Positions 42,990-53,392 of a stretch of 64,000 nucleotides of DNA are shown in pieces. Position 1 is the stretch's first letter, and every line of letters begins with the position of its first letter. This DNA is from Citrobacter sp. Awk 4 (GTDB taxonomy: Bacteria > Pseudomonadota > Gammaproteobacteria > Enterobacterales > Enterobacteriaceae). The translations under genes were made by a program, and so were the position numbers. Where the stretch lies: contig NZ_JANEWG010000011.1 of NCBI RefSeq assembly GCF_028069725.1, positions 1-64,000 of the forward strand, in the 5' to 3' direction. Below the pieces are notes generated by a model. The model saw only the letters and a program-made list of their open reading frames with translations. It was not told the DNA's origin and made no database searches.

Positions 42990-44297
42990 TTACTTCAGAT
43001 CGGCCTGAACCTGATGCAACGGTTTTGCCCACGGGTTTTTCGCTTGCACATCGGCTGGCAGCGTAGACACCGCACGTTTCGCATCGTCTTTCGAGGCATA
43101 CACGCCCGTGACCAGAACATACCACGGTTGGCCGTTACGCGTCGTCTGATACACCACAAAGTTCTTCAGGTTCTCTTTCTTCGCCCAACTGTTCAGGTTG
43201 TCGTAGTTAGAAGAACTGCTGAGCTGCAGGGTGTAATGGCTACCCGGCGCAGATTTTAACGATCCGACGTTGCCTGAACTTTTCCCACCGGCCGCGCTTG
43301 TTGTCGCAGCAGCCGTCGGCGCAGTTTGCGCAGGCTGTGCCGTTTGAACAGGCGCAGACGTCGTGCTGGCGGTAGCTTTCGGAGCAACCGTGGCAGCCGG
43401 AGCAGATGTTGCTACAGGGGCTTTCGTGGCTGTTGCCGGTGCAGTGGGTTTCGCCTGAGCAACAGGTTTCGGTTCAGTATTCTTCACCGTAGTCTGCGTT
43501 TTCTTCGGCTCAATCACTGCCTGTTTGCGTTCCGGACGTGTGGTTGTGGTACGAGCCGCAGGTTCCGTTGTCTCCTGACGCGTCGCATTACCGTTACGAA
43601 TTGGCGCAACCGTAGCGGGTTCTGTCGGCAGTGTGGAGTTAACCACCACATTGTTAACCTGGCTCTGGTTTTGCGGCTGCGAGAGCGCATTGTTCAGGTC
43701 GCCCTGAACTTCAACACGTTGCTGACCTTCGGTCGTTGCAGGCGCTTGTCCTTCGGTCGGCGTGGAGGAAATTGGCGGCAAGGAGACATCTTGCGGTGCA
43801 TTACCGGCGGTTTGCTCAGCGGATGTTGCACCCGGCGCAGGCTGGGTTGCATTCGCTTGATCGGCGGTATTGCCAGAAAGATCGATACTCTTCTCGCCAG
43901 AAGCAGTTTGCTCGCTTGAAGAGGAGGTTGAAGGAGCCTTCAGCGCAGAGCCGATTCCGATAATCAGCAGCAGCAGCACAAGAACACCCACACCCATCAT
44001 CATATACTGACGGGAAGCAGGTTTACTGACCGCTTTTTTGCGCTTGCGCGGACGACGCTCTACACGTTCTTCATCATCCACCACATCATCATCGGATTCG
44101 TAATCTTCTTCAGGCTCGACATCCTGCTCCTCATTGCGGTCTTTACGCGCACGTGTCGGGCGATGATCGTCCGCATCCAGATCGACATCATCAAAGTTGA
44201 TCTGCGGCTCACCACGTTCAGAAGATTGACGAGAACGACCAGTACGACGATCGCTGGGATCGGGTTTCAGCTCGTCTTCTGGTTTGAATTCATCCAT
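42990..44297 (-). CDS. damX: Cell division protein DamX (SPOR domain)
   Basis: DamX is a bitopic inner-membrane protein that binds septal peptidoglycan. The 435 residues comprise an acidic N-terminal cytoplasmic part, a membrane segment (about 98-119), a long Ala/Thr/Pro/Gln-rich periplasmic linker (about 120-345, repeats such as [14 protein letters not shown]), and a C-terminal SPOR domain (about 350-430) that recognises denuded glycan. The low-complexity linker accounts for a slightly longer length than K-12 (428). Confidence 0.96.
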   Translation of the reverse strand: MDEFKPEDELKPDPSDRRTGRSRQSSERGEPQINFDDVDLDADDHRPTRARKDRNEEQDVEPEEDYESDDDVVDDEERVERRPRKRKKAVSKPASRQYMMMGVGVLVLLLLIIGIGSALKAPSTSSSSEQTASGEKSIDLSGNTADQANATQPAPGATSAEQTAGNAPQDVSLPPISSTPTEGQAPATTEGQQRVEVQGDLNNALSQPQNQSQVNNVVVNSTLPTEPATVAPIRNGNATRQETTEPAARTTTTRPERKQAVIEPKKTQTTVKNTEPKPVAQAKPTAPATATKAPVATSAPAATVAPKATASTTSAPVQTAQPAQTAPTAAATTSAAGGKSSGNVGSLKSAPGSHYTLQLSSSSNYDNLNSWAKKENLKNFVVYQTTRNGQPWYVLVTGVYASKDDAKRAVSTLPADVQAKNPWAKPLHQVQADLK

Positions 44298-44387
44298 TTA
44301 ACACCCCACTCAAAGGTTAATGCTTACAACGTTGCAGTTAACCTGAAGCTAAAAGACCCAATAATTGCGGTCTGACCTTTCTTGTTG

Positions 44388-45476
44388 TTACGCCTGCTGA
44401 CAATCAGCAATCGCGCTAAGAACCACCTCGTGCGACACTCCGCCGCGGACTTCACTCTTCCCTATTGCCAGCGGGAGAATTAAACGCATTTCACCCGCCA
44501 ACACTTTTTTATCACGCAGCATGTGCGGTAAATAAGCCTGAGCGGACATTTCGCGGGGTCCGTTAACAGGTAAACCAGCACGCGCAAGCAGCGTAATAAT
44601 ACGCTGTGTGTCAGTTGCATTAAACTGACCCAGACGTTCTGAGGTGCGAGCAGCCATTACCATACCTGCAGCGACTGCTTCACCGTGTAACCAATTGCCA
44701 TAACCCATTTCGGCTTCGATGGCATGGCCAAACGTGTGCCCCAGATTCAGTAAAGCACGTAAGCCCATTTCTCGCTCGTCTGCAGCAACAACTTCTGCTT
44801 TCAGCTCACAACAACGGCGAATACAGTACGCCATCGCTGCGCCATCCAGACGCAACAGCACATCCAGATTTTCCTCCAGCCAGGTAAAGAATTTCCCATC
44901 CAGAATAATGCCGTACTTGATCACTTCCGCCAGACCCGAAGCCAGTTCACGCGCAGGAAGCGTTTTCAGACAGTCGAGGTCTATCACCACGGAAGCAGGC
45001 TGATAGAACGCGCCAATCATGTTTTTACCGAGGGGATGGTTTACAGCGGTTTTCCCGCCGACGGAGGAGTCAACCTGCGACAACAGGGTCGTTGGAACCT
45101 GGATAAAACGGACACCGCGCTGATAGCTCGCCGCAGCAAAACCGGTCAGATCGCCAATCACGCCGCCACCGAGGGCTACAAGCGTGGTATCGCGACCGTG
45201 TGGTTTTTGCAGCAGGGCCGTAAAGACCGTATCAAGCACCGTCAGGCTTTTATACTGCTCACCATCGGGAAGAATAACGCTATCAACGTTAACACCCGCC
45301 TGTTCAAGTACGCCGCGAATCTTATCAAGATAAAGAGGAGCCAGAGTTTCGTTGGTCACCAACATAACCTGCTCGCCCGATTTCAGCGGTAAGAATGAAG
45401 CTGGTTCGTTAAACAAACCAGCCGCGATGGTGATAGGGTAACTACGTTCCCCGAGAGTGACTGTAATCCTCTCCAT
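44388..45476 (-). CDS. aroB: 3-dehydroquinate synthase
   Basis: AroB converts DAHP into 3-dehydroquinate, the second step of the shikimate pathway, with NAD and Zn. The protein is 362 residues. [14 protein letters not shown] (NAD binding), [11 protein letters not shown] and the metal ligands in [11 protein letters not shown] are present. It is 57 bases downstream of aroK in the same transcript. Confidence 0.98.
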   Translation of the reverse strand: MERITVTLGERSYPITIAAGLFNEPASFLPLKSGEQVMLVTNETLAPLYLDKIRGVLEQAGVNVDSVILPDGEQYKSLTVLDTVFTALLQKPHGRDTTLVALGGGVIGDLTGFAAASYQRGVRFIQVPTTLLSQVDSSVGGKTAVNHPLGKNMIGAFYQPASVVIDLDCLKTLPARELASGLAEVIKYGIILDGKFFTWLEENLDVLLRLDGAAMAYCIRRCCELKAEVVAADEREMGLRALLNLGHTFGHAIEAEMGYGNWLHGEAVAAGMVMAARTSERLGQFNATDTQRIITLLARAGLPVNGPREMSAQAYLPHMLRDKKVLAGEMRLILPLAIGKSEVRGGVSHEVVLSAIADCQQA

Positions 45477-45533
45477 GACGCGATATCCACCTTAATGGCT
45501 TGTACCCGCAGGCAAGTGTGTATTAAGCCAGAA

Positions 45534-46055
45534 TCAGTTGCTTTCCAGCATATGAATAATCTGGTTTGCTACGACTTTGGCGCTCTGATCGTCGGTACGA
45601 ATGGTCACGTCTGCAATCTCTTCATACAGAGGATTGCGTTCGTCGGCCAACGCTTCCAGAACTTCACGAGGCGGAGCTTCAACCTGCAACAGCGGACGTT
45701 TTTTATCGCGCTGTGTACGCGCAAGTTGTTTTTCGATCGTCGTTTCAAGATAGACCACGACGCCACGCGCGGAGAGACGATTACGGGTTTCACGTGATTT
45801 TACAGAGCCACCGCCGGTTGCCAGCACAATACCCTGTTTTTCCGTCAACTCGTTGATGACTTTCTCTTCACGATCGCGGAAGCCGTCTTCACCTTCTACA
45901 TCGAAGACCCAGCCCACATCAGCTCCGGTTCGTTTCTCAATCTCTTGATCAGAATCGTAAAATTCCATATTGAGTTGTTGAGCTAACTGGCGCCCAATAG
46001 TGCTTTTTCCGGCACCCATAGGCCCAACCAGAAAGATATTGCGTTTCTCTGCCAT
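45534..46055 (-). CDS. aroK: Shikimate kinase I
   Basis: AroK phosphorylates shikimate. The protein is 173 residues with P-loop GPMGAGKST (11-19), the shikimate-binding Asp and Arg region ([24 protein letters not shown]) and GGG at about 80. It is the first gene of the aroKB-damX-dam-rpe-gph-trpS superoperon. The promoter should lie in the gap upstream. Confidence 0.97.
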   Translation of the reverse strand: MAEKRNIFLVGPMGAGKSTIGRQLAQQLNMEFYDSDQEIEKRTGADVGWVFDVEGEDGFRDREEKVINELTEKQGIVLATGGGSVKSRETRNRLSARGVVVYLETTIEKQLARTQRDKKRPLLQVEAPPREVLEALADERNPLYEEIADVTIRTDDQSAKVVANQIIHMLESN

Positions 46056-46459
46056 TTTTTCGGTACTACTAAGACTATTCGTTAATGATAAACCCGCTTC
46101 GCAGATACCCAGCGCAGCAGGACATGAACTGAAACCTCATAAGATATTGCGAGAGTCAGGCTGAAAATTATCTCAATACTCAAGCTGGTTTGGCAACTGA
46201 ATAAATTACCAAGCCCCGTGCATTTCCGGTCGCGACAAACCAGCCGTCTCATAAACACCGAACCCAGCGACGCATCGCGAAGTCAGATAACACGAAACCA
46301 GCCAACTATTTGCCGCTTGAATGGTGAAGAGTAATCACGGGTGCGTAAGCAACGAAAAGTACTGACTCTCAAATCGGTACTCCTTGTATGCTAAATACAC
46401 CCCCACGTCAAATCCCAGAAACGTGTTCAGCGTAAAAACAACTGTATTTTATGCATAAT
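46056..46459. other. aroK-hofQ intergenic region
   Basis: This 404-base gap has no supported gene. It must contain the aroKB promoter (minus strand), but I could not place it with confidence. It has no REP unit or clear terminator hairpin for hofQ-upstream transcription. Base composition is near the local average, with A+T-rich stretches at about 46340-46460. Confidence 0.6.
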
Positions 46460-47698
46460 TCACTCTGTCGATACCAGCCTGGGTGTAATGAATACCACTA
46501 GTTCACGTCGTTCATCTTCTTTACCATCGTGGCTAAAAAAATGGCCGAGCCAGGGAATATCCCCTAGCAGCGGGACACTATCCTTGCCTGATTTTTTCTT
46601 TTGAGAAAAAATACCGCCCAGCGCCAACGTTTCACCGTTTTTCACCTCGACCTGGGTTTCGATCTCCTGCTTATCGATGGCCAGCACTTCGCCATCCGCC
46701 TGTTGCAGCACCTGGCCGGGCATATTCTGACTAATGCGTAACTTCAAACGAATGCGCCCTTTCTGTAACACCGTCGGTGTCACCTCCATCCCCAACACCG
46801 CTTCTTTAAATTCCACCGCGGTCGCGCCGCTTTCACCGCTGGAAACCTGATAGGGGATCTCACTCCCCTGCTTGATACTGGCCGGTTGTAAATGCGAAGC
46901 GAGCAGGCGTGGGCTGGCGATAATATCGAGTTGCTGTTTTTGTTCCAGCGCCGAAAGCTCAAGATCCAACAGTCGCCCGTTAATGCGTCCGATGTTAAAC
47001 CCAACGCGCGTCGTCGCCGTTGCAACGGAAAGATCGCTGGTCATCGTGGTCACGTCTCCCACACCTCCAGCCTGCTGAGCATCCGCGAGCGTCCATTTAA
47101 CGCCCAGCTCACGTAAACTTTTTTCGTTAATGGTGACAATATGCGCCGCCAGCTCAACCTGTGCGACAGGCAAATCCATCTGTTCCACCCATTTCTCTAG
47201 CGTGGCTAACGCAACCGTGTTATCGCGAAGCAATAGCCTGTTGGTACGCTTATCCACCGTGATGCTGCCTTTTGTACTCAGCAGTTTTTCACCGACTTTC
47301 GCCAACTCTGTTGCATCAGCGTATTGCAAAGAAACACTGCGGTTTTCCAGTGGCATTGTGGCTTGCTTCTGCACCCGCTCAGCCTCTTGACGTGCCATCA
47401 TTTCTTGCTGCCAGGCCGCCGTCTGAACATGTAAAATCGCCCCTTCCTGGCGTAACACCAGTCCGGCGCTTTTCGCTACGGTTTGCAGCGCCAGCGTCCA
47501 CGGAACATCTGTCAGATGGAGTGACACCGAACCACTCACATCCGGCGAGATCACCATGTTTTTCTGCTCCTGTTCAGCCAGCGCCTGCAACACCTGAGCC
47601 ACCGGAACGTCATCCACCATTAGCGTTACGTTTTGCGCTTTTCCCGCCTGCGCTGCCTGCATCATGACCATCATCGCGGCGGCTATCCATTGCTTCAT
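46460..47698 (-). CDS. hofQ: HofQ, secretin (ComE/PilQ-like)
   Basis: The 412-residue protein is an outer-membrane secretin of the type IV pilus family, required in E. coli for using DNA as a nutrient. It has a signal peptide (about 1-19), a STN/AMIN-like N-domain (25-90: VAQVLQALAEQEQKNMVIS), an NolW-type N domain (about 110-190), and a C-terminal secretin domain (SGESGATAVEFKEAVLGMEVTP, then LALGGIFSQKKKSG and PLLGDIPWLGHFF). Start MKQWIAAA at 47698; an upstream extension within hofP is rejected. It overlaps hofP by 89 bases. Confidence 0.93.
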   Translation of the reverse strand: MKQWIAAAMMVMMQAAQAGKAQNVTLMVDDVPVAQVLQALAEQEQKNMVISPDVSGSVSLHLTDVPWTLALQTVAKSAGLVLRQEGAILHVQTAAWQQEMMARQEAERVQKQATMPLENRSVSLQYADATELAKVGEKLLSTKGSITVDKRTNRLLLRDNTVALATLEKWVEQMDLPVAQVELAAHIVTINEKSLRELGVKWTLADAQQAGGVGDVTTMTSDLSVATATTRVGFNIGRINGRLLDLELSALEQKQQLDIIASPRLLASHLQPASIKQGSEIPYQVSSGESGATAVEFKEAVLGMEVTPTVLQKGRIRLKLRISQNMPGQVLQQADGEVLAIDKQEIETQVEVKNGETLALGGIFSQKKKSGKDSVPLLGDIPWLGHFFSHDGKEDERRELVVFITPRLVSTE

Positions 47699-48014
47699 CC
47701 CTTTCTCCTTGTCGTTGCCACTGCCACTGTGATGGCTCACAGTCTTCCCCCAGTGCGAGCGTTAAAGTTTGCGTGGTCAGTTGGGAGACTCTCCACCCGT
47801 TATCCAGCGACTCGTCATGTTCCACCCGGTGCCATTTCTGCTGACTGTCTTTGACGATACCGATCAGTTTTTCGCCCTGACTTACTGCCCCCTGAAAACG
47901 CCATTGCAAGAGTTCACTTGTCTTGCAGCGGTCTTCTGGTGGTTTGAAAGGATCACGCATACCGGTCAGCGTCAACAGAGAAAGGCACACCAACAGCCAG
48001 CGTTTACCGCTCAT
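47610..48014 (-). CDS. hofP: HofP, PilP-like protein
   Basis: The 134-residue protein has an N-terminal hydrophobic segment (about 5-18), then the family motif GMRDPFKPPEDRC (PilP/HofP). PilP partners are lipoproteins that join the inner-membrane complex to the secretin. Its C-terminal 29 codons overlap the hofQ start region in another frame (89 bases), an arrangement K-12 also appears to have. Confidence 0.88.
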   Translation of the reverse strand: MSGKRWLLVCLSLLTLTGMRDPFKPPEDRCKTSELLQWRFQGAVSQGEKLIGIVKDSQQKWHRVEHDESLDNGWRVSQLTTQTLTLALGEDCEPSQWQWQRQGERDEAMDSRRDDGHDAGSAGGKSAKRNANGG

Positions 48015-48474
48015 TCAGACGCTCCAGTTCCAGCGTCAGTAGTAACGCCGACATTTCCACGTTCAGTGAAAACCGACGAACGTTCATTCCACATTCCGCC
48101 AGTCGAACAAAAACGTCAGGAATTGCCTCCCAGGTCGAGGTCAACGCCATTTCACCGCCTTCGGCAGATGGCAACCAGTGAACAAGACGTCGATGCGACG
48201 CCTGAAAATCCAGCGGAGAAAAAGGTAGACGTTTTTCATCTGGAGCAATGCTGGCTTCACCGACCGACGTCATCAGGCGGTACTGTGCTCTCCACTGCTG
48301 TTGCACGGCGGCCCGCTGCACAACCAACGCGTCACGCTGTCCGCGAAGCGCTGGTCCATTCAAATAAAACAGGCAAATAAAGAGCAGGCCTCCCAGGCAG
48401 ACGTTCCCGGCGCTCCAGCAGAGAAGCCGGGTTCGGGGCGCCAGCGCGTACCAGGCATCAAAGAGAGCGTTCAT
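48004..48474 (-). CDS. hofO: HofO, PilO-like inner-membrane protein
   Basis: The 156-residue protein has a single N-terminal membrane segment (about 18-40) followed by a periplasmic domain with LPFSPLDFQ. It is related to PilO of type IV pilus alignment complexes. It overlaps hofN by 17 bases and hofP by 11 bases. Residue conservation is low as usual for this family. Confidence 0.88.
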   Translation of the reverse strand: MNALFDAWYALAPRTRLLCWSAGNVCLGGLLFICLFYLNGPALRGQRDALVVQRAAVQQQWRAQYRLMTSVGEASIAPDEKRLPFSPLDFQASHRRLVHWLPSAEGGEMALTSTWEAIPDVFVRLAECGMNVRRFSLNVEMSALLLTLELERLNER

Positions 48475-49000
48475 GCATCACGCTCTTTTTTAACTGATAG
48501 TGAAATTGCCAGCGCCCCTGAGCGTCCTGTCGTGTTGCACCGGTGTTGCTTAACTCGAACATCGGCAGATGATGCAACATCGCTTCCAGCGAACGTAAGG
48601 CGGAAAAGGTCAGCGCATTTCCTTCCAGCTCAAGCGTATCCTGTTGGTAGGTCATCCTGGTGAACCACGCCGACTCAGGCATTTGGTGCGAAATCACGTC
48701 AAGAACCGATTGCCAGCGACGCATCTGGGCGCGCAGCATTTGTCGCTGTAATACCTGTTGGCGCTGCTGATGCTGTTGTTCCAGCCCCCGCTTTCTCACT
48801 ATTAGCGCGGCGGCCCTTGTTTGTTCTGCTTCCAGTAGAACCGTGTTGGTTCGGGCATCCAGCCCCGTAACACTGTAAATACTCAGTGCTATAACGATGA
48901 GTAACAACAGCGAACCGCCGAACAAAACAGCCCAACATCGCAGGCACGCCATCCGTCGGGAACGACGCCAGGGCATAAAATTGATCGCTGGGTTCATCAA
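48458..49000 (-). CDS. hofN: HofN, PilN-like inner-membrane protein
   Basis: The 180-residue protein has the PilN-type start MNPAINFMPWRRSRR, a membrane segment (about 20-45), a Gln/Arg-rich coiled coil (about 60-100) and a small periplasmic domain ending HYQLKKSV. The cytoplasmic INFMPWR motif is what PilM-type proteins bind, here HofM. It overlaps hofM by 4 bases. Confidence 0.9.
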   Translation of the reverse strand: MMNPAINFMPWRRSRRMACLRCWAVLFGGSLLLLIVIALSIYSVTGLDARTNTVLLEAEQTRAAALIVRKRGLEQQHQQRQQVLQRQMLRAQMRRWQSVLDVISHQMPESAWFTRMTYQQDTLELEGNALTFSALRSLEAMLHHLPMFELSNTGATRQDAQGRWQFHYQLKKSVMHERSL

Positions 49001-49776
49001 CGCATCTCCCCCATCGCAAGGCCGAGTGAGATAGCAAAAGCATACCCTTGCGGCGGAATGGGGGGCTGGCGAACGGACACGGCTTTCCAGGCATCAAAAC
49101 CGTCTTCGCCACACATCACCAGCGTGTCGGGAGGCATAGACAAAGCGGCGGCGAGAGCATCAAGGCTGCTAATCTCTTCGGCGGTTTTACGCCCCCAGGC
49201 ATAGCGTGTCGCCCACAACCACTGCACGTTATCACGCCATACCAGACACTGCTGGCCTGACGCTAAATACGGAATAAATCGTTGTAACGCACAGGCATCC
49301 GGCGTAACAGCAGTCACCCGCACCTTTAGCGTTTGCATGAGTGTCAGTAATGTCGAGACCTCCTTGCTTTGCGCAGCAGTCACATTGAACGACGAACTTA
49401 ACGTATCCTCGCTATAGTCAAAACGTAAGGAGTCTGGATCCATGTCCAGATCACGCGCCATCGAACCGGTTAACCATGCTGTCTGTTCTCGTTCCCGCAA
49501 CGCCATCGCAGGGCGCGGAAAACTTCTTTGTAGTGTTCTGCTGGAGGGAAATGAGAGGTGAATGGCGTGCTGATGAGGAAGCTCCCGGCTCCACGGTTGA
49601 AGTGTCGCGGCAAGCTGTTCAGGATTGCAAATGTAACCCTCTTTGAGGACGAGCTGGTCGAGCGGTATACGCCACCAGCGTTGTAAAAGCCAACCCGATG
49701 CGCCGCGAATAACGGCAACCGCCAATATCTCCTGTGGCTGAATATGCAGGCCTATTTGCCAGAACCGGAAAGCCAT
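48997..49776 (-). CDS. hofM: HofM, PilM-like actin-fold protein
   Basis: The 259-residue protein is a PilM-type ATPase-fold cytoplasmic protein (WQIGLHIQPQEILAVAVIRG; YSEDTLSSSFNVTAAQSKE). PilM and PilN form the inner-membrane platform of type IV pili. The start MAFRFWQIG follows a GGAG site about 10 bases upstream; an upstream start seven codons earlier is rejected. It heads hofMNOPQ and is divergent from mrcA. Confidence 0.92.
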   Translation of the reverse strand: MAFRFWQIGLHIQPQEILAVAVIRGASGWLLQRWWRIPLDQLVLKEGYICNPEQLAATLQPWSRELPHQHAIHLSFPSSRTLQRSFPRPAMALREREQTAWLTGSMARDLDMDPDSLRFDYSEDTLSSSFNVTAAQSKEVSTLLTLMQTLKVRVTAVTPDACALQRFIPYLASGQQCLVWRDNVQWLWATRYAWGRKTAEEISSLDALAAALSMPPDTLVMCGEDGFDAWKAVSVRQPPIPPQGYAFAISLGLAMGEMR

Positions 49777-49896
49777 AGCTGATGATCTCCTTATCACCCG
49801 TCACTCTAACGGGTATATCAATGCGTCTGGCTTGCCTTTATACTACCGCGCGTTTGTTTATAAACTGCCCAAATGACACTAAATGGGAAATCTCCA

Positions 49897-52449
49897 GTGA
49901 AGTTCGTAAAGTATTTATTGATCCTTGCAGTATGTTGCATCCTGCTGGGAGCAGGCTCGATTTATGGTCTCTATCGCTATATCGAGCCGCAACTACCTGA
50001 CGTCGCGACGTTAAAAGACGTGCGTTTGCAAATTCCGATGCAGGTTTATAGCGCGGAGGGTGAGCTGATCGCGCAGTATGGCGAGAAACGTCGAATTCCG
50101 GTCACGCTCAACCAAATGCCGCCCGTCATGGTGAAAGCCTTCATCGCCACGGAAGACAGCCGCTTTTACGAGCACCACGGTGTGGACCCTGTAGGGATCT
50201 TCCGTGCGGCAAGCGTAGCGCTGTTCTCTGGCCATGCGTCCCAGGGGGCGAGTACCATTACTCAACAGTTGGCGAGAAACTTCTTCCTCAGTCCAGAACG
50301 GACGCTGATGCGTAAAATTAAGGAAGTATTCCTTGCTATCCGCATTGAGCAACTTCTGAGCAAAGATGAGATCCTCGAACTCTATCTGAACAAAATCTAC
50401 CTCGGTTACCGTGCCTATGGTGTCGGTGCTGCAGCGCAGGTCTATTTTGGTAAAACCGTTGACCAGCTCAGCCTGAGTGAAATGGCGGTCATTGCCGGTC
50501 TGCCAAAAGCCCCTTCTACGTTTAACCCGCTGTATTCCATGGATCGCGCCACAGCGCGACGTAACGTGGTTCTGTCGCGTATGTTGAGCGAAGGGTATAT
50601 CACCCAGAACCAGTACGATCAGGCGCGTAACGAAGCGATTGATGCAAATTACCATGCACCGGAAATCGCGTTTTCTGCCCCCTATTTATCAGAAATGGTG
50701 CGCCAGGAAATGTACAACCGCTACGGTGAAAATGCCTATGAAGATGGCTATCGCATTTACACCACGATCACCCGCAAAGTCCAACAGGCAGCTCAACAAG
50801 CTGTACGCAATAACGTACTGGACTACGACATGCGCCACGGTTATCGCGGCCCGGCAAATGTCTTGTGGAAAGTGGGTGAAACCGCCTGGGACAGCAAAAA
50901 AATTACCGACACGCTGAAAGCGCTGCCTACTTATGGACCCTTGCTCCCGGCGGCGATCACCAGCGCCACTCCACAAGAAGCCACGGCAACGCTGGCAGAT
51001 GGCACATCGGTATCACTGCGCATGGAAGGCGTTCGTTGGGCGCGCCCGTACCGCTCAGATACACTACAAGGCCCCACGCCGCGTAAAGTGACCGATGCCG
51101 TACAAGCGGGTCAGCAAGTCTGGGTTCGTCAGGTGGGTGATGCCTGGTGGCTGGCGCAGGTGCCGGATGTTAACTCCGCGCTGGTTTCCATTAATCCGCA
51201 AAACGGTGCGGTAATGGCGCTGGTCGGTGGTTTTGACTTCAACCAGAGCAAATTTAACCGTGCCACCCAGGCGCTGCGCCAGGTGGGATCGAATATCAAG
51301 CCGTTCCTCTATACCGCCGCGATGGATAAAGGTTTAACGCTGGCGAGCATGTTGAACGACGTCCCCATTTCACGCTGGGATGCCGGTGCCGGTTCTGACT
51401 GGCGCCCTAAAAACTCACCGCCGCAGTACGCCGGTCCGATCCGTTTACGTCAGGGTCTCGGTCAATCGAAGAACGTGGTCATGGTACGTGCCATGCGCGC
51501 AATGGGTGTCGATTACGCAGCAGAATATCTGCAACGCTTTGGCTTCCCGGCGCAAAACATCGTACATACCGAATCGCTGGCGCTGGGTTCCGCATCCTTC
51601 ACGCCGATGCAGGTAGCGCGAGGCTATGCCGTGATGGCAAACGGCGGCTTCCTGGTCGATCCCTGGTTCATCAGTAAGATTGAAACCGACCAGGGCGGCG
51701 TCATATTTGAAGCGAAGCCGAAAATTGCCTGCCCGGAGTGTGATATCCCGGTCATTTATGGCGATACGCAAAAATCGAACGTCCTGGAGAACAGCAACGT
51801 CGAAGATGTCGCCGTTTCTCAGGAGCAGCAAAACGCCACTGTGCCGATGCCACAGCTTGAACAGGCAAACCAGGCGTTAGTTGCTCAAAGCGGTACACAG
51901 GAATATGCCCCACATGTGATTAACACACCGCTGGCGTTCCTGATAAAAAGCGCGCTGAACACCAATATCTTCGGCGAACCCGGTTGGATGGGCACCGGTT
52001 GGCGAGCGGGTCGCGACCTGCAGCGTCGGGACATCGGCGGTAAAACCGGTACCACCAACAGCTCGAAAGATGCATGGTTCTCCGGATACGGCCCCGGCGT
52101 CGTGACGTCTGTGTGGATTGGTTTTGACGATCACCGCCGCGATCTGGGACGCACGACGGCGTCCGGCGCGATAAAAGATCAGATCTCCGGCTATGAAGGC
52201 GGAGCGAAGAGTGCGCAACCAGCATGGGATGCGTTTATGAAATCCGTTCTGGAAGGCGTACCTGAGCAGCCGCTGGCGCCGCCGCCAGGGATTGTAACGG
52301 TCAATATCGATCGCAGTACGGGTCAACTGGCCAATGGCGGTAACAGTCGCGAAGAGTATTTCATCGAAGGTACCCAGCCAACACAGCACGCGGTGCATGA
52401 GGTGGGAACAACCATTATTGATAATGGTGAGTCGCAGGAACTGTTCTGA
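49897..52449 (+). CDS. mrcA: Penicillin-binding protein 1A
   Basis: PBP1A is the bifunctional class A PBP that polymerises and crosslinks peptidoglycan. The 850-residue protein has an N-terminal membrane anchor (about 8-30), a glycosyltransferase domain with ATEDSRFYEHHGVD (catalytic Glu), an ODD/OB insertion (about 315-420), and a transpeptidase domain with SNIKPF (SXXK), SKNV (SXN-type) and KTGTT. I chose the GTG at 49897, which gives the K-12 length, over an ATG eight codons upstream. Confidence 0.97.
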   Translation: MKFVKYLLILAVCCILLGAGSIYGLYRYIEPQLPDVATLKDVRLQIPMQVYSAEGELIAQYGEKRRIPVTLNQMPPVMVKAFIATEDSRFYEHHGVDPVGIFRAASVALFSGHASQGASTITQQLARNFFLSPERTLMRKIKEVFLAIRIEQLLSKDEILELYLNKIYLGYRAYGVGAAAQVYFGKTVDQLSLSEMAVIAGLPKAPSTFNPLYSMDRATARRNVVLSRMLSEGYITQNQYDQARNEAIDANYHAPEIAFSAPYLSEMVRQEMYNRYGENAYEDGYRIYTTITRKVQQAAQQAVRNNVLDYDMRHGYRGPANVLWKVGETAWDSKKITDTLKALPTYGPLLPAAITSATPQEATATLADGTSVSLRMEGVRWARPYRSDTLQGPTPRKVTDAVQAGQQVWVRQVGDAWWLAQVPDVNSALVSINPQNGAVMALVGGFDFNQSKFNRATQALRQVGSNIKPFLYTAAMDKGLTLASMLNDVPISRWDAGAGSDWRPKNSPPQYAGPIRLRQGLGQSKNVVMVRAMRAMGVDYAAEYLQRFGFPAQNIVHTESLALGSASFTPMQVARGYAVMANGGFLVDPWFISKIETDQGGVIFEAKPKIACPECDIPVIYGDTQKSNVLENSNVEDVAVSQEQQNATVPMPQLEQANQALVAQSGTQEYAPHVINTPLAFLIKSALNTNIFGEPGWMGTGWRAGRDLQRRDIGGKTGTTNSSKDAWFSGYGPGVVTSVWIGFDDHRRDLGRTTASGAIKDQISGYEGGAKSAQPAWDAFMKSVLEGVPEQPLAPPPGIVTVNIDRSTGQLANGGNSREEYFIEGTQPTQHAVHEVGTTIIDNGESQELF

Positions 52450-52451
52450 TC

Positions 52452-52478
52452 AAAAAAGGCGCTTCGGCGCCTTTTTTA
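52452..52478. terminator. Bidirectional terminator between mrcA and nudE
   Basis: AAAAAAGGCGC-TTCG-GCGCCTTTTTT is a perfect UUCG-type tetraloop hairpin with flanking A and T tracts between converging genes. Confidence 0.93.
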
Positions 52479-52509
52479 TTTTTGCTGCATTGCGCTGCCG
52501 AATGACGGC

Positions 52510-53070
52510 CTACAGACGTCCCTGCCCTTTCAACCACTCGCGCACCAGAAACAGAGCGCTCACGTTACGCGCCTCATTAAAGTCCGGCTCTTCCAGCAGG
52601 TCCATCAAATGCGCCAGCGGCCAGCGCACCTGCGGCAACGGTTCGGGTTCGTCGCCTTCCAGCGATTCCGGATAGAGGCTTTCAGCCACCACAATGTTCA
52701 TTTTGCTTGAAAAATAGGAAGGTGCCATGCTCAGTTTCTTTAAAAACGTCAGATCCTGCGCACCAAAGCCAACCTCTTCTTTTAATTCGCGGTTCGCGGC
52801 CTCAAACACATTCTCTCCGGGATCAATCAACCCTTTGGAAAACCCCAGTTCGTAGGACTCCGTTCCCACCGCATATTCACGGATCAGAATCAGGTGATCA
52901 TCAACGATAGGTACAATCATTACCGCTTCGCGGGTGGATGGACGCATACGCTCATAGACACGTCGCACACCATTGCTGAACTCAAGGTCCACGCTTTCAA
53001 CGTTGAACAGGCGCGATTGTGCGACAGTTTCTACTTTCAAAATGGTGGGTTTTTGTAATGATTTGCTCAT
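52510..53070 (-). CDS. nudE: ADP compounds hydrolase NudE
   Basis: NudE is a Nudix hydrolase for ADP-ribose, NADH and Ap3A. The 186-residue protein has an intact Nudix box (GLIDPGENVFEAANREL then KEEVGFG: GX5EX7REUXEEXGU), so it should be active. The ATG at 53068-53070 gives the K-12 length. It contrasts with the degenerate Nudix domain of the NrtR-type regulator at 15056-15775. It is divergent from igaA. Confidence 0.96.
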   Translation of the reverse strand: MSKSLQKPTILKVETVAQSRLFNVESVDLEFSNGVRRVYERMRPSTREAVMIVPIVDDHLILIREYAVGTESYELGFSKGLIDPGENVFEAANRELKEEVGFGAQDLTFLKKLSMAPSYFSSKMNIVVAESLYPESLEGDEPEPLPQVRWPLAHLMDLLEEPDFNEARNVSALFLVREWLKGQGRL

Positions 53071-53392
53071 CGTGAGAGTCTTTGCAGTGAAATCTGACGC
53101 CATTGTGCGATATGCAGCACGCTTTCGGCAATGTGAATTGCCATTTATTTACATTTATGCAACGCAGTTAAAATTAATTCTTATTTCAAATTAAAAGTCA
53201 ATAGGTTGAAATAACTCCAGGAATTTGCTGATATTCCGCATTTGGTGGTTTTGCTATGATTTGCATTCAATGGGATGCGCTTAAAAATGCTCAAGTTCAA
53301 CTCCACACTTGCCGATAGCCAACCACAAAATCACGTTTATTGGACAGGGTGCGACTGACCACACCTGACAGACTTAGTAAGATGGGGAAAGC
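53071..53392. other. nudE-igaA intergenic region
   Basis: This 322-base divergent gap holds the promoters of nudE and igaA. It is A+T-rich at 53155-53215. I see no ORF, REP element or strong operator palindrome. An in-frame read-through of nudE upstream to 53103 is not supported. Confidence 0.6.

Noticed and set aside
43260-43920. Repeats in the damX linker as a possible tandem-repeat or CRISPR array
   Set aside because: It is Ala/Thr/Pro-rich low-complexity coding sequence with irregular units and an uninterrupted reading frame.
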